The notes: a model not told the origin generated them from the letters alone. Positions 1 to 12,936 are shown, counted from the stretch's first letter. The stretch is DNA of 64,000 bases from Effrenium voratum (GCA_963377175.1 CAUJNA010002924.1:707968-771967); one strand, 5' to 3'. Translations and numbers: made by a program.

Positions 1-412
1 ACACAGCATACACCCACACACAACACACCACGGCATACACACACACACCACAACACAACACAACACAACACAACACAACACACCACAACACAACACAACA
101 CAACACAACACAACACAACATGCCACAACACACCACAACACAACACAACAAAACACAGCGCAGCGCAACGCAACGCAACACAGCACAGTACAGCAAAACA
201 CAGCCCAGCACAGCGCGGCAAGGCACAACACAACACAGCATACACCCACACACAACACACCACGGCATACACACACACACCACAACACAACACAACACAA
301 CACAACACAACACAACACAACACACCACAACACAACACAACACAACACAACACAACATGCCACAACACACCACAACACAACACAACACAACACACCGCGC
401 ACACACACACAC
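1..412. repeat. ACACAACACA-type microsatellite/minisatellite
   Basis: Almost pure A/C sequence made of ACACA and ACACAAC words. A longer unit is superimposed: the segment starting with acacagcatacacccacac at position 1 recurs near 232, so the tract is itself duplicated with a period of about 231 bp. The open frame through it encodes only HNTTQ-type low-complexity sequence and is not a gene. Confidence 0.95.
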
Positions 413-1244
413 ACATGTTCGATTTCCCACTAACTCCATCCTCATATGCTGTTTTTTCCCCCTAGTATCTTTAGGAACAAGTGATTTGAGGCATCGCACC
501 TTCGTAAAGTAAGCAATGGTCCGAGTCCAAGGCCAAGCCACAAATTCTTCTTTGGCCGCCCAAGCACTGTGCACTGACCAGCAAACGACTGGTCGGTGCC
601 GGTGCAGGCGTGTTTTACCATAGGAGAGCCCCGAACGGCACAGCGGTTTTCCTTTCCCATTAAAGCCACAAGAGCGGGGTGCCCTCAAAAACGACACACC
701 TGCATGTCAAAAAGCTCCAGGGTTGTCTTCTTGATCCTTTCCACCACCCAATGAAGACCTTCATTCAACACCACCGAAACCCATCAAGACCCTAGGTTTC
801 TGAAAATAATAATGGTTGTTGAACATTAAACTGGATGCTTCCGTTTTAAGGGGACTCCCAGCACAAAAAATAAAGTGCTTTTCCATTTGAGGTCTCTTTG
901 AAAGCACAAACTAGGCAGAGACCGGAAACAACGGAGAAAACAAACATAAGCTCAGGTGATATCCCCAACAGCATGCGGCGCTCTTTTTAGTGCTCGCACC
1001 ACCTCGCAACCCTTTTCAGCTGTTGGGGAACAAAACAACAAAAACAAACGCCACATGGACTCGACCTCGCACCTTCTTGCCGATGATCCTTCCCACCATG
1101 GCTTGGTCCACCTCAAAGACCTGCGTCTTGACTCAGCGCGTAAGGCATCCCAGAAAAATGCGCGGGTGGCTCAAAAACAGATGCCTAAAACGCCGATTTG
1201 TTGGGGGTCCTAACCCCAAAAAAAAGGACACACCCAAGTTTCCT
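413..1244. other. Unique intergenic stretch, nothing recognised
   Basis: Mixed-composition single-copy sequence. Short open frames on both strands carry no domain, no convincing splice context and no codon bias, so I see no supportable gene here. Confidence 0.5.
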
Positions 1245-1347
1245 GTGTGGCTCAAAAGTAGGGGTCCAAAATGGGTTGCCCTGGTAAGTGGAAACATGGG
1301 TACCGAAACCTGCAGCTTGCCCCTCCTGTTTTTTTTTGAGCCACACC
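1245..1347 (+). mobile_element. MITE-like short inverted-repeat element, copy 1
   Basis: Ends are inverted repeats, gtgtggctcaaaa at the left and ttttgagccacac at the right, around a core reading ccaaaatgggttgccctgg then taagtggaaacatgg and acctgcag. The same core with related ends occurs near 15.35 kb (inverted), 22.42 kb and, end-eroded, 12.33 kb. About 100 bp, non-coding. This is most simply a non-autonomous DNA element; the transposase family that would move it is unknown. Confidence 0.6.
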
Positions 1348-2290
1348 CCAATGCGGGGATGGCTTTCACCAATTCTCGAGTTTCGGGAAACAAGAGGACC
1401 GTTCTGAGGGTGCTACACATCTGGGTCCTATTTTGACCCATGAATGGGTTCTAACAAATGGAAACCAACAAGGCACGCTGCTTTTGAGGGTTTTAGAGAG
1501 ATAAGAAGCATCAGACTTGGGTGTCATTTTTCCGTGGGCCCACTCATCTTTGGTTTTAAAGGGAAGCCAAAAAGGAAACTCATCATTTTGCAGGCTCCTT
1601 TATTTGACGGACCCCAACCGAAGCAGGTGACTAGAAATCTTTGACCTGCGCAGTGGGCTCGGGTGCCTACTGACAACCGGCTGGATGAGCCGACTTTCTG
1701 AGAGCTTGCCCAATAGCGGTGATGCCAGCACTACACCTGGGTCAACAAAACTGAGATGACGTCAAAACACGCTGACAGCAGTCCGACATAGGGTAGGGAA
1801 CCTCACCATCAGTTGCGATGCAATGGCTCCTGTTTCCGTAAGCATATTGTTCGTATCCATCAGCTGATTGCCAAGCGCGTGATGCCATACAATATCTTAC
1901 AACATATTCATACGCATTCGCCATTTTAACGCATGCGTAAATATGACGCAAACATCTGCGTTGCTCACATAAAACTTGGATGCATCGGATGGCTGGCTCG
2001 AACCCACTCGCCTGCTGACTCTGCGCGGAATGCCACTGCTTGGCCCTGAGCTCGAATGCCAACGGGGCCAGTTCCTTGTTGGGCCCGTTTCGGTGCCAAC
2101 CAACGGGGCCCCGAACCTTGAGAGCCTTCGGACAGCGAAGGCTGGGCCAAGCTGATTTTTTATTGGCATCGCCGTCGGGCAAACTGCACTGCACGATTGC
2201 GGAACCGCGTGGAGCAACGAACACCTTGGCCACGGCAACAACTTCCGCCACAGAAACCAGCACCGTATCTACCCTCGGTTCCTTTCTGCT
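1348..2290. other. Non-coding stretch with a weak tRNA-like fossil
   Basis: Nothing coding is convincing. On the minus strand around 1995-2045 there is a B-box-like ggttcgagcc preceded by a poor A-box-like sequence, and the reverse frame contains the GFEPA signature often produced by translating tRNA T-arms. The stem pairing is poor, so at most this is a degenerate tRNA-derived relic. Confidence 0.25.
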
Positions 2291-2296
2291 CCCCTG

Positions 2297-2335
2297 CTAA
2301 AAGTTTAACTTTTAGTGGTTTAATGGAAAACCCAT
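2297..2335 (+). repeat. Small palindrome of the ctaaaag...cttttag family, copy 1
   Basis: The sequence gctaaaagtttaacttttag is a near-perfect hairpin followed by tggtttaatggaaa. A second copy with a slightly different loop and the same 3' neighbour (tgggtcaaatggaaa) lies at about 16484-16520, so the hairpin plus its tail is a dispersed unit rather than chance. Confidence 0.5.
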
Positions 2336-2339
2336 TAGT

Positions 2340-5281
2340 TGGCAAAAAGTTGAAGTCCTAACTCCAAGCAAAATGCAACAAAGTGTTACCCCAACTGAAC
2401 GATGCCTTCTAAAGGATTGCGATGCCTTCTCACTGGCACAAAAGCCAAGGGCCCTTGACTCAAACGTCCCCTTGCCACGCATGGGCAAACCCCAAGAGCT
2501 TGGTCCTGGCGCTCATACACATACCCACACCGAGAAGTATATATGTGTATAGATTTATGCGTGTATATATATATGCGAATGTATAGTGTACCAGAATGCA
2601 CCAAAATGCACCACAACAACAAGATGTATTATGAGAAAACAACACAATCTACCAATGCCGCCTATGCTTATGTCATAATATAACAAGCAACAACCACGCA
2701 ACATTTACTTTCAAACCACAATCTACCACACCAAAACACATAAACACAGAAGAACGACAAAGACATAACAACACAATCCACAAAAATATAGAACACACGA
2801 AGAATAAACGCGCCCATCCTGAATCACAAACACAACAACCGCACAACCACACATCTGTCAAATGAACTCCGTGAACTCGGGGAGACCCGAACAGCCCACA
2901 GCCCATGAGCTCCCATGAGCCAGAACTTGCTGGTTCTCAGAGAATGAGTTGGACTGACCCGCATGGCCCACATAAACCTTTTCTTTGGTGGTTTCCTTTT
3001 AGGGGGACCCCCAAACGCTTCATTCCCGAAACCCGGCCTCGGACATTCCTTACAGGCCTCCCTATATTTCCCCTTGAAACATCACTCCAAAAGGAAGCTC
3101 CTTTCCAATCGGCAACCAAAGGGTGATGTAGGGGAAATACAGAAAGCCCTGCCCTGAGGCGAGAAAAAGGAAAGCACCGAGAAACCCCGTTGACCCAGGG
3201 AGTCCGAGTGACACATTGAGGCGCTCCATGAGATGCTCACGCTGCTCGTGGAACCTACGGCTGGCTGCCGGCCGGTCAGTTCGATGCCAAGCCCTTGCTA
3301 GGCTGGTGTCGTTTTGGAGGCTACCCTTTTCAGGTTGCTTTAAAGGGAATCACAAGGAAAACAACAAAATTAGCGGGTCCTATCTTGACACATACCCAAC
3401 ATACTTTCAAGCATTTAGTTGTTTTTTTTGCTAGTGAACCCGGTAACCACATCCACCTCAAAATATCCTGCAACCAAACCAAACCAAACCTCCGGTAACT
3501 AACCATACAAGTGCCAGACTGAGACCCTTGGCACTCAGTGCTCCAAGGTTCCTTGATTTGCTTCCATCTCCATTCGCATGATATCATCCGTGGGGGGGAT
3601 TTCCCTTCCACGACAGGTGGCGCATGTTCACAGAATGCCAAGCAAGTGTTCAGACTGAATCGGCTTGGAAAACAATAAGTCCAGTAGCATTTATGAATTT
3701 GGGAGTGCATGCAATTTGCCTTAGCCTGCTTCAATCATCTTAGCATGAGACACCTTGCGGGTAGTTGCTTTCAAGTTTACCCGATGGGGGGACTTTGCTT
3801 GTGCCAGGCAGTAATGATACTTTGGGAGCAGTCCATTTGGCTGGCAGTTGCCCACGCGACGGGTTTCGAGGCCTCGTCACTCATCCAGCAGGCGCAAAGG
3901 CAAAAGCAAAGAAGAGCAGAATCAAAAGCACGAGTCACAACCACGCCAAGGAGAGCGACGACAACAACGGCGACGCCGACCAGAATCACAACAACGCCAA
4001 GAACAACCAGCCAAACAAGACAGCCATCGAGCCAACAAGCAACCGCAACGGAAACAACAGCGCACATGCTGGAAAGCATTAATTTTGTCCACGTGTTTTC
4101 GGCGGGCTGAATGCTTCTGGACATGGTAGCGCCTGGGGTCATAAACACATCTTCGCAAATACCGTCAGCATGAGTTGGTTGTCATGGCCATCAGCAGAAG
4201 CAGCCTGCTACAGCTGCAGCAGTCGCGGCAGTGACAGCAGAGGCAGCAGCGGCAGTAGCAGCAACAAGAAAACAAGTGACACGACATCCTCATCATCGTC
4301 ACGCTATTCGCTACTGCAATTCATCTCAGGCCGAGGCGTATTACACAAATCATACGCATCGCGACTTGCGCCAGCAGGCATCAACATGCATCATCGCAAG
4401 CAACAACTGAAGACACAGTTCATCACTTGCACAAGCTCTGCCTGCGAGTTTGTTGAAAGCACCAAACACACGCGATATGCATTGTTGTGTCCCGGCCTCT
4501 GCATCTCAATCTGGTACTTGAAATGGATCTGCCTCAGCTTCGCGCTTTGGACATTTGCAAGCGCAAGGCCCTTGGCATGGCTGCGCAACACAACTACCAA
4601 GCAGCTATCAGCATGCTGTCAAACAACCTTGCAGCGTCTGAATGGCGATGGACTGCTTGATTGGCATTATCTGGCATGTTCTGTGGAGGCAAATGATGGC
4701 TTGCCCGCCACGCATCTTTGAATCCCTTGTCTAAATCTCGTACCCAAGGAAGAACACCTGGCTCGTCTTTTAAACTGCCGAGATCAGTATCGTCTCGGAG
4801 GTCAATATTGATCTGCCATATCCAAACTTGTTGGAAGCCACTGATGCATGCCCACGGCTGCATCTGGGAGGGGCGCAGTTTTCAAATTCGCTTGCACTGA
4901 CTTTGGCTCTACAGCGCTCTGCGCTCTGCGCCTGTTTCGCAAAAGGGTCCCTGGAGCGCACTCCTTGGAAAGTCTTGGCGCGCTCCCGCTTCACATTGGG
5001 ACTGTTGAAACATGATACAACTGACTTTTGCCCGACCTTCGCTTTTGTCTTTAGAGGGGACAGCAGCTTGCAATCAAACCGCCGCCCGGCCCTTGGCATT
5101 TTCTCAGCTTCCCGGCTCCAAGAGCATGGTGGCTAAATGCACCGCGCGCTCCCCGCCAATGAGCAGCACCTTGACTGTGGGCGCCAAAAAAAAACTGACG
5201 GGCGCCTTTGGCGCATTTGAGTAGATAGTCCTACTACCTGGTCGCATGTTGTTTCTACTACCTCCAGTGGAGAGGTGAGAA
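2340..5281. other. Gene-poor stretch with no supportable gene
   Basis: Contains a short AT run near 2540-2580, A/C-rich sequence at 2640-2860, and an ACA/CAG-rich patch at 3890-4300 that creates open frames of low-complexity T, Q, S and N residues. None of the frames shows a domain or a splice pattern I can defend. Confidence 0.45.
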
Positions 5282-5378
5282 TAAGGGTACCCTTTTTTCT
5301 GTAGTCTATTTAGGGAACCCTCCCCCAAAAAGGGTAAAAGGGAACTACTGGGGGGACCTTGTCTAGTAAGGCCTGTGA
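5282..5378 (+). repeat. Dispersed approx. 95-bp repeat family, copy A
   Basis: The words gtagtctattt, agggaaccctccccc, an A run, then gggaactactggggggacc recur in the same order at 8934-9035. The shared span is about 95 bp with scattered differences and sits in otherwise unrelated flanks, as expected for an old dispersed element. Confidence 0.55.
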
Positions 5379-5679
5379 GAACCCTTGCTAGCCGTCTTGG
5401 TTGACCCAAACAACATTACGCTCAGGTTCAGTCAGGCCAAAAAAGCTGCTTTGTGGCACGCTCCTTGGCAAAACCGGCGCCCTCATGGCGTCCTTGGGGC
5501 ACCTCGAAAGGGCCCCTCTGAGAGGCAAGTGGGTCTTCCAGGGGTAGCTTTCAGCGTCCATGCCTGCCAGTGCCTCTTGCCGAGCAACTCTTGCCAAACT
5601 TGATAAGCGAATAATTGTATAAGGAGGACACCGGAATGTCACCAGTAGACCCAACGCATCCCGGTGGCAGAAGTTCCAA

Positions 5680-5800
5680 AGTTATAAGGACTATGAGTTC
5701 TTTCTTTTCTCGCACTTCATCTTTCTCTTTCTCTGCTTCTTGCTCTTCTCTTTCTCTCTTTATCTATCTTTCTTCTTGCTCTTCCTCCATTTTTGCCTGG
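5680..5800. repeat. Polypyrimidine (CTTT/CTCT) tract
   Basis: About 120 bp of C and T on the plus strand, mostly tttctcttt words, with a purine-only complement. Confidence 0.8.
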
Positions 5801-7650
5801 GTCGTCACTCATGGCCCTGGCCCCGGGTAATCTGCTGTTTTCTTAGACCTTCAGTCAGTTTCGCTCACGGACGCAGCGCTTTTCCTTGCGGAGCAGTTCT
5901 TTTCTTTTGGGGTTTGGGCGGCAAGGGGGGGCTGGGTGTGTGTGTGTGTGTGCGCGTAAACCAGACTCTCAGGCTCCAAGCGCGGCACAAGCATACAGGT
6001 ATTTGACACAGGTGAGAAGTGCCTGGGGCTTAGGCACGTGAACAAACACACGCTACACCTGGCGGCCTGATGCCATCTTTTTTATAGATTGGGAGCGCCG
6101 TCAAAGTGCATCGATCGCCGCGAAAAATCTCGGCTCGCGAGCCGTGCTCCTCAGCATGGCAGCGCAGCTGACAAGGCTGACCCTTGAGATGAAGATGCGG
6201 TGAGCAGAGAAGCTTGTAGCTAACGCAGCGCGTTGGCTGGGTACTTCAGACATACCAAACGGAAGGACACGGTTTGCACTAGCTCTCAACGCCACGCACA
6301 AGGTCGCGTCGTCATCCTCCGGGCCTGTCAGAGATGGAACTCCTCCTGCCAAGAACTTCTCTGTTTCAAGGAATTGACCTGCCTTGGAGGCTCCCCACCA
6401 GTTTTGACGCGAAGCTGGGTGCGCCTCTGTCAGCTCCTGCACATTCGCAATTAAGGCACCGCTCCTTAGCGCGCCGGACCCGGTCTTCTGCTGCCTCGTC
6501 AAGCGCTCGTCCGGCACTGGAGGCGAAAAAGGCCAGCTACCAAGACGCGTGCGGATGCTCTCTTCTGCTGCGAGAGCACTGAGGGCGTGATGCAGCTTAG
6601 GAAGCTCGACGCGAGCAGGCTTCTCACCATCAGGCGTGGTGTTCTTGTGTTTTCTGCCTGTCTTCAGAAAGGCGACCTGGCTTGTTTGCACTCAAACTCA
6701 GCGACATGAATAAGGGTGGCGCAGAAGTTGACTGGCTCCAACGACAGGACGGCGCCATTCGCGCAGGACAGTCTTCAAGCAGTCATGTCACGCGCGGGTA
6801 AAGCTACACAGCACTCCTACAATCTTGAAAGGGGGCTGCGAGTGGACGGCACAGTCATCCACAAACGCTGTGTGAGCCCCGGCGCAGTCAGAGCATCTGC
6901 ATCGCTGCGCTTCAGCCTGAGGCCAAGTTGGTCGCCGGCGCTCGGCCACAGAATTTTGGGATGTGCAGGCTGCAAGCCTTTGGATCGAGTCCAGGGGAAG
7001 TGTCACAGCTTGGGCCGAAGGCTGCAAGCTGCAGCTCCCATTTGCTGATGTCAAACACCGCAAGCCCAAAAAAAAAAACGAACGCGCCCTTCTCCCGAAA
7101 AAAAAAAAAATCGCGCGTCGGAGGGTGCGTGGCAGGTAGCCGGGGAGACATCAAACAAGAGGCGCCGAAGCAACAGGAGCACGTTTAGTCAGCCCCCAGA
7201 TCTGAGACTACGTGTGTTGCAGCGTGCGCTGCTGCAATACAACCGGACGCTTCAGCAATCCAAATATGCAATCTTAGCTTCCAAACATGCATTTTGAAGG
7301 CTTCAGCCCTGGTAAACATGCATTTGTATTCCTCGAGAAGCCCTTCAAAAAATGCATCTTTCAGGGGGTCCCCGGCAGAACAAATGCATATGTTTCGCTT
7401 GTAAAGATCCATTGTTCAAGGTTCACACTCCCCCAGAAGTCCTACAAAAATGCATGTTGAAGGTGTCAGCAATGCTTCCATCTTCGTCGTTTTCATTTGA
7501 CGCTACTTTAAACAGAAATTGCCAATCAAAACCAGCAGATGGCGGAAATATGGTTCTTTGCTTGCGTGGAAGGTCTCAGATACCTTTTCTCATGCCTGAA
7601 GCAAACTGATCGGGGCACCTACGCCGACTTAGCCTTGCTGGTCTTTGCCT
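5801..7650. other. Mostly featureless stretch
   Basis: Apart from the weak frame at 6101-6691 and a short GT run at 5936-5953, I see nothing that supports a gene. Two A runs at about 7068-7110 are simple homopolymers. Confidence 0.4.
6101..6691 (-). CDS. Weak candidate open frame, unknown
   Basis: A 196-codon open frame in non-repetitive sequence, the longest such frame in the first 14 kb. The deduced protein is of mixed composition, with no membrane segment, signal peptide or motif that I recognise. It has no clear splice borders, and the opposite strand is also partly open, as is common in GC-rich DNA. It may be a real exon or chance; I cannot assign a function. Confidence 0.2.
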   Translation of the reverse strand: MQTSQVAFLKTGRKHKNTTPDGEKPARVELPKLHHALSALAAEESIRTRLGSWPFSPPVPDERLTRQQKTGSGALRSGALIANVQELTEAHPASRQNWWGASKAGQFLETEKFLAGGVPSLTGPEDDDATLCVALRASANRVLPFGMSEVPSQRAALATSFSAHRIFISRVSLVSCAAMLRSTAREPRFFAAIDAL

Positions 7651-7659
7651 ATCTCTTCT

Positions 7660-7985
7660 GGTTCTCTATCTATCTATCTATCTATCTATCTACGTACCAA
7701 CCTATCTGTTCAGATCTACTTTTGCATCTATCTATGTACCTATATGTCTATCTGTTCATATTTCTGCCTAGTCTTTCCACCTATTTACCTGGCTGTATGC
7801 CCTTAAAAGATGTATCCATGTGTCATCCTGTTTCTTTACCGACGCATGCGGTTTATCTCTCGATCTAACTAGTTTGCGATCTTTCTATCCATTCATCTAT
7901 CTGCCTGTGTGTGTGTGTATAGGTCTATCCACCTGTCTACCTACCCGTCTATCTATCTACCTACCTTTCCATGTGTCCTATCTAC
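7660..7985. repeat. (CTAT)n microsatellite, interrupted
   Basis: Tetranucleotide CTAT/TCTA repeats with many point interruptions. Open frames here encode only YLSIYL low-complexity sequence. Confidence 0.9.
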
Positions 7986-7999
7986 CTGTCTAATCTGTC

Positions 8000-8315
8000 T
8001 AATCAATCAACCAAACCGTTTATCTGGCAATCAATCAATATGTTGATCAATCCATTCATCCATCCATCCAATCAATCAATCAGTCAATCAATCCAATCCA
8101 ATCCAATCCAATCCAATCCAATCCAATCCAATCCAATCCAATCCAATCCATCCAATCAATGAATCTAATCAAATCAAATCAAATCAAATCAAACCAAACC
8201 AAATCAAATCAAGTCAATCAATCCACCGATCAATCAATCAATCAATCTAGCCATCCATCCAGCCATCCAGCCATCCAGCCATCCAGCCATCCATCCATCC
8301 ATCCATCCATCAACC
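8000..8315. repeat. AATC / AATCC / ATCC compound microsatellite
   Basis: The motif moves from aatc through an almost perfect run of pentamer atcca (about 8088-8150) to aaatc and then catc/atcc. This step-wise drift of motif length along one tract suggests repeated slippage plus point mutation. Confidence 0.9.
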
Positions 8316-8933
8316 TACATTAGAAGCAGAAATATTCCTCTTGCACGTGACTGATCAAGTTCCCATGTCCAACACTCATCACACATGTGAGCCATATCAT
8401 CAACTTGGTACCAACGGACCCTACCCAAAACCCACGTCACCCTCGGCCTCAGGATCCTGTGTGCTGCCCATCTCCACATTGGTGCCTCAAGCAAACATTC
8501 CAGAGCCTCGATCGAAATGGAACCCCTCGACCAGGAAAAAAGTGAAAGGACGGACTCAAGAAATCGGTTCCGTCCAAATTAAAAACCACCCTGGAACCCA
8601 CACAACCCACATTGATTTTCCGTGTGACCTACACATTGCCATGACTTTTGTTTCCGCAACCTTCAACCCACACAACCCCACACAACCACAACCCACCAAA
8701 GGATTGTCCTTGTGACCCGCACATGCCGTTTGTTTCCTTTCCGCGCCGACCTGCACTCAGGCGACAGCAGTTGGCCACCAGCAAGTTGCACTTGTGCTGC
8801 ACGTGGCTTAGGCAGCCGGAGGAGTCCTGAGCTCGTCCAGCGAACGAGCACGGCCAAGGCTCGGTCTGTGGGTGTCCCGTGGAATGCAAAGGAGTCATCT
8901 AGGTCCTCCAGTAGGCAAGCTAGAATAAGTTGG
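8316..8933. other. Unique stretch, nothing recognised
   Basis: Contains several cacacaaccc words at 8590-8700 but no supportable gene or structured element. Confidence 0.4.
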
Positions 8934-9035
8934 TACCCGTATGTTTTCGTTGTTTTTCGGTAGTCTATTTTCGTAGGGGAACCCTCCCCCCAAAAAAAAG
9001 GGGTGAGAAAGGGCACCACTGGGGGACCTAGTCAT
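8934..9035 (+). repeat. Dispersed approx. 95-bp repeat family, copy B
   Basis: Second copy of the family at 5282-5378: ggtagtctatttt, ggggaaccctcccccc, an A run, and gggcaccactgggggacc in the same order and orientation. Confidence 0.55.
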
Positions 9036-12000
9036 GAAAGTCATGGGGCCATTCGGAACCTGGAACTTACAAATATGGATCCTCTGGGACATCTTTCACA
9101 GGCCTTTGACATCTCAGGCTGCTGTGTAAGTGAATGCAAGCAAGCTGCTTGCAAGGACAACATGCACGACCCATCCATGATTGCTCACCTAAATCATCCC
9201 ATATCTGACCGAGCATGATGGATGAGGGAAGGTCAAAACAGGGATTTGGACCCCAAAAATGGTGGCTTTCCTTGTAGTTTCCCCTTCACATTTGAGCAGC
9301 CTATTGGTTACTATAGGCTTTGACATAAGTAACCCCAATGAAACCAGGCAGTAGAACCTACCAACATGGCCCTTGCGGCTCCTTTCGCGGAAGGTTGGGC
9401 GCTTACTTGTCACCGCGCCTGCGAGCGGATCCACACGTGAAGATCGGAGTCGATCGGCAGCAGCCTGGCAAATCCCAGTTGCGCTGCCCGTCCTCCCATA
9501 GCGTCCGTGAGACCCAGAAGATCAATCTAAAGAGTACCCACTGTCAGAAGCCATGTTAATGAGCGGGAGGGTAGTCATCCATTTTCCTGTTCAGTACAAA
9601 AAGGATCGTGTCCCGGCTACCTATACTACAGGGAAATGGAATCGCTAGATTACGGAGTGGATCCAGTGACCTCTATAGGACTATCCAGTTGTTTGATCTA
9701 GGTTTTACATTGTCGTGTTCCCGGTACTGGGTAACTGGATTTTTTGGGTTTCCAGGTGGCAAAGGGTATATTCAGGGTGGCTGCAAGACATGTCTGCAAC
9801 TCAAAATATCAGACTCTCACCAGAAGGTCACCATGTTCAAGAGCAAAAACATGTTCCGACGGCATGTTTGGCAAGTTGCGGGGCTTTTCTTTGGTGTAAT
9901 GCAGCACCAGGTGCATGTTGATAAGCTTCCGATGCCACTCGCACGCAAACTCAGGTAGTGATCAAGTCTCTGGTTCGATGCGGGACTTGGCAAGGCAAAG
10001 CTCTGATCTACCAAGAGTTGTCCCATATTTTGAGCTAACATGATGTGCCAGATGTTGCAAAAGGCGGGGCGACGGCATGGTCCGTTTGATCGCACAATGC
10101 CGAAGCAGCTGCAGAACAGTACTTACTCAAGCAATGTTGTTTAAGCTGTCCATGAGATACAGGGACGTGAATCAGAATCACTGTGTGTAACGTGATATTC
10201 ATTTGGTGGGCGCAAAACATCCACACCATGTGTGAACATGCTCAAGCCATCATTTCCGTTTGGCAGCAGCACTTGTTCAATGACATCCGCATAGCCTACA
10301 GTACAAACATCTGAAGGAAAACAACACTTAGTCGCTCATATGTCGATTGAGGCAATGTTAGAACTAGTGAACCGTAGTTGTTCAGTGGCACGCTGTTCCC
10401 CTGTTTGATGGGTTCCTAAAGAAGGTCAACCCAAAAGTAGCCCCAAAAAAAGGGTTCGGAAGCTTGCCAATTGCTCAAGCAAATAGTAGACATGTCCAGT
10501 TCACGTACAGTCTCTTGTACGTCTTTCAACCGACCAACGAGCTCCGCTTTTGGGACCGTCGGGGGGGTTTTGGACCAGGGACAAAACTGGCTGGTCAGCA
10601 AGGAATGAGGGAATGACCCCCTATAAGTTCCCCAAATGGTTCATTCCGAACACCTCGGTCATTCTCTATCGCACCAGCAAATTTTTATCTTGGTATTCCC
10701 CTCGAAAATCCGGGGTACCAACTCAACAAGTAAGCCAGAAACCATTCAGGGTTCCCTGTATTCTGACATCCCCAAGCGGTTCATGCCTAACCCCCGGAAG
10801 AACACCCGAGAACACTCCATCCCTCCGCTCACCGCTCGATCCCCGCTCCGATGGATCCGACTCGACGCGACGACCGACTCCCGCGCTTTCGCTGCACCGT
10901 GGAGAGGTCCAAGGGCTGCTCCGCGCTGCTGCGCCGCAGCGCGGTCTTCTCCACGATGAGGTCCTCCGAAGCGGGTTGCTGGAGGGCTGGGCAGCCAGGT
11001 GGTTGACCTCAAGGGTGAGTTTTCTTTAAACAAATATGGCTGTGGCTGAACAAATGCACCCAAAATGGCACCTTGGTAGATGGAAACAAAGATCAACAAC
11101 AGGTAGCCCCAGCTGTGTAACTTTGAGCATCGCAAATCCAGACATGTGGCTTGCCCCCTTGGCAAAGCATGAGTTGAACCAATCCAACTGGCTTCGATGC
11201 ATGCGTAGGTCGCTTCCCGCGGCCGAAACCGCAAGGCACTTCGGCCTCTCAATGACCCCTCAGCAAGGTTCGTACTCAATACTCAGGGTTCGCTACTAAA
11301 GGCCATGTTGCCAGCATTTGGGCAACTGCCAATTGCGAATAGAGTGCATCATGTGCTTCTGAATGAAAAACACACGCAAAATGTATATTGAGAATATACA
11401 TGTACAAAAAACAATATATACATACTAAATAGTTTCATATTACTTGGGCTCCTCTTTCATACATACCGTTTACATACCCAATGTGTGATTGATTTGTATG
11501 GCTGTTCCTTGGACAGCAGGCTAAGAACCAACACACACGGCTCATGTACCTCTTTGGTCGCCATCTACTCACGAATGCGTGTGACTCAGTGGTGAAAACC
11601 TGTTCCGCGGTTCCGCTCGATCTCTCTCCGTCTCCACTTCCACCCGTGGTGCGTCTTTTTGATGGGGCACTTTTCAGCTCGGTCTCGCGGGGAAGCCAAA
11701 AGGAGCAACCAATCATTTTGGATTCCGGTCCCCATTTTGACACATACCCATGTGGATGTTGTCATCAAATCTCTCGTGATGCTTAATGGACCCAGAAGCC
11801 CAGTGACGAACAGGGCACCGGTTTTGGTCGGTCTATGCTTTCACGAGCAGCCCACCATTAAGAATGAGACACAGCAACCTGGGTGGTTTCGACAGCTCCT
11901 GCTTGCCCTTCTGCGTGGGGTCGAAGGTGATAAAGTAGAAAGAGTTCTTGATGCTCTTCACTTTGCCTCGGTGCAGATGGTTGTCCCTCAACGATCTCGT

Positions 12001-12330
12001 TGAGCAGCGCAAAACAAAACCCGAGCCGACTTGGGGTACCAACATGGTAATCAAGGTTTATGTAGGCACTGCCACAAACTCCGTCAAACCAGGTATCAGC
12101 ATGGCCAACAGATTTCTTTTTTTCTATGCGCTTCTCAGTTGGGACGGGTGAAACCCGATTTGACTACTGGGATGAACCACCTATTTATATCTATGTACTG
12201 GTGCAGGATTTTGTCCATCCACACCAGGAAGTGGTTAACAAATCCAGTCGCTTCCTTGTCAGCCTTTTCTGGTGCAACGCATGCTAGCTTTGATTCTAAA
12301 GCCATTAGCCATGCAAATTGCATCTGGTCG
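9036..12330. other. Gene-poor stretch
   Basis: Mainly unique sequence. One candidate first exon is listed separately at 10851. A degenerate relative of the MITE-like core (ccaaaatggcaccttgg then tagatggaaac) is visible at about 11055-11105. I support nothing else. Confidence 0.4.
10851..11015 (+). CDS. Candidate exon ending at a canonical donor, unknown
   Basis: GC-rich, non-repetitive sequence open in two plus frames, ending immediately before gtgagttttc, a textbook 5' splice site. One frame starts with ATG at 10851; the other is open through the donor and is rich in L, R and A. No domain is recognisable. The only support is composition plus the donor, so this is a weak call. Confidence 0.25.
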
Positions 12331-12410
12331 TGGGTCAACAAAAGGTACCCAAAATGGGTTGCCCTGGTAAAGGGGAACATGGACTAGAACCTGCGGTCCA
12401 ATTCCTGGTG
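12331..12410 (+). mobile_element. MITE-like short element, eroded copy
   Basis: Left end tgggtcaacaaaa followed by the family core: ggtacccaaaatgggttgcc, ctggtaaaggggaacatgg, acctgcggtcc and then tggtttaat. The right inverted end is lost. It resembles the copies at 1245 and 22419. Confidence 0.5.
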
Positions 12411-12699
12411 GTTTAATCTGTTAAAGGCGAACTTGGTCCTCACTGCAAACTCTGAACATGTTGTGGGCTGATAAAGCCCAGAAATCCTCTCTACCTTGAG
12501 GAGGGTTAGCTGTCCCCCGATTCCATTTTGCAAGTCGATCTACCCTTTCTGCAGCCTGAAGGGGAAACCCGGAAAAAACTAGACCACGGTTGGCCCGAAA
12601 GCAGAACATCGCAAGCGAGGTCGGCTCAACGCTGCAGGATGCGTTCTTTTTCCCTACACGAAGCATTCGTGAAGCAAGCGCGAGACAGCACCAGGCAAG

Positions 12700-12905
12700 G
12701 TGCTCTGTGCAAGTTGCTCTGTGCAAGTTGCTCTGTGCAAGTTGCTCTGTGCAAGTTGCTCTGCGTAAGTTGCCCCTGCGCAAGTTGCTCTGCGCAAGTT
12801 GCTCTAGGCAAGGCGCTCTGCGCAAACTGGTCGGTGCAAGTTGGTCTGCGCAAGTTGCTCTGTGCAACTTGCTCTGCGCAAGTTGCTCTGCGCAAGTTGC
12901 TTTAA
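12700..12905. repeat. 14-bp tandem repeat (gctctgtgcaagtt)
   Basis: About 14 copies of a 14-bp unit with drift between gctctgtgcaagtt, gctctgcgcaagtt and gtcggtgcaagtt. Both strands are open in several frames, which is a property of the unit and not evidence of a gene. Confidence 0.9.
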
Positions 12906-12936
12906 AATGCAAGTTGCATCTTGCGACGCCCGCCCG

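Noticed and set aside
1995..2045. Possible tRNA gene on the minus strand
   Set aside because: B-box-like sequence only; stems do not pair and the A box is poor.
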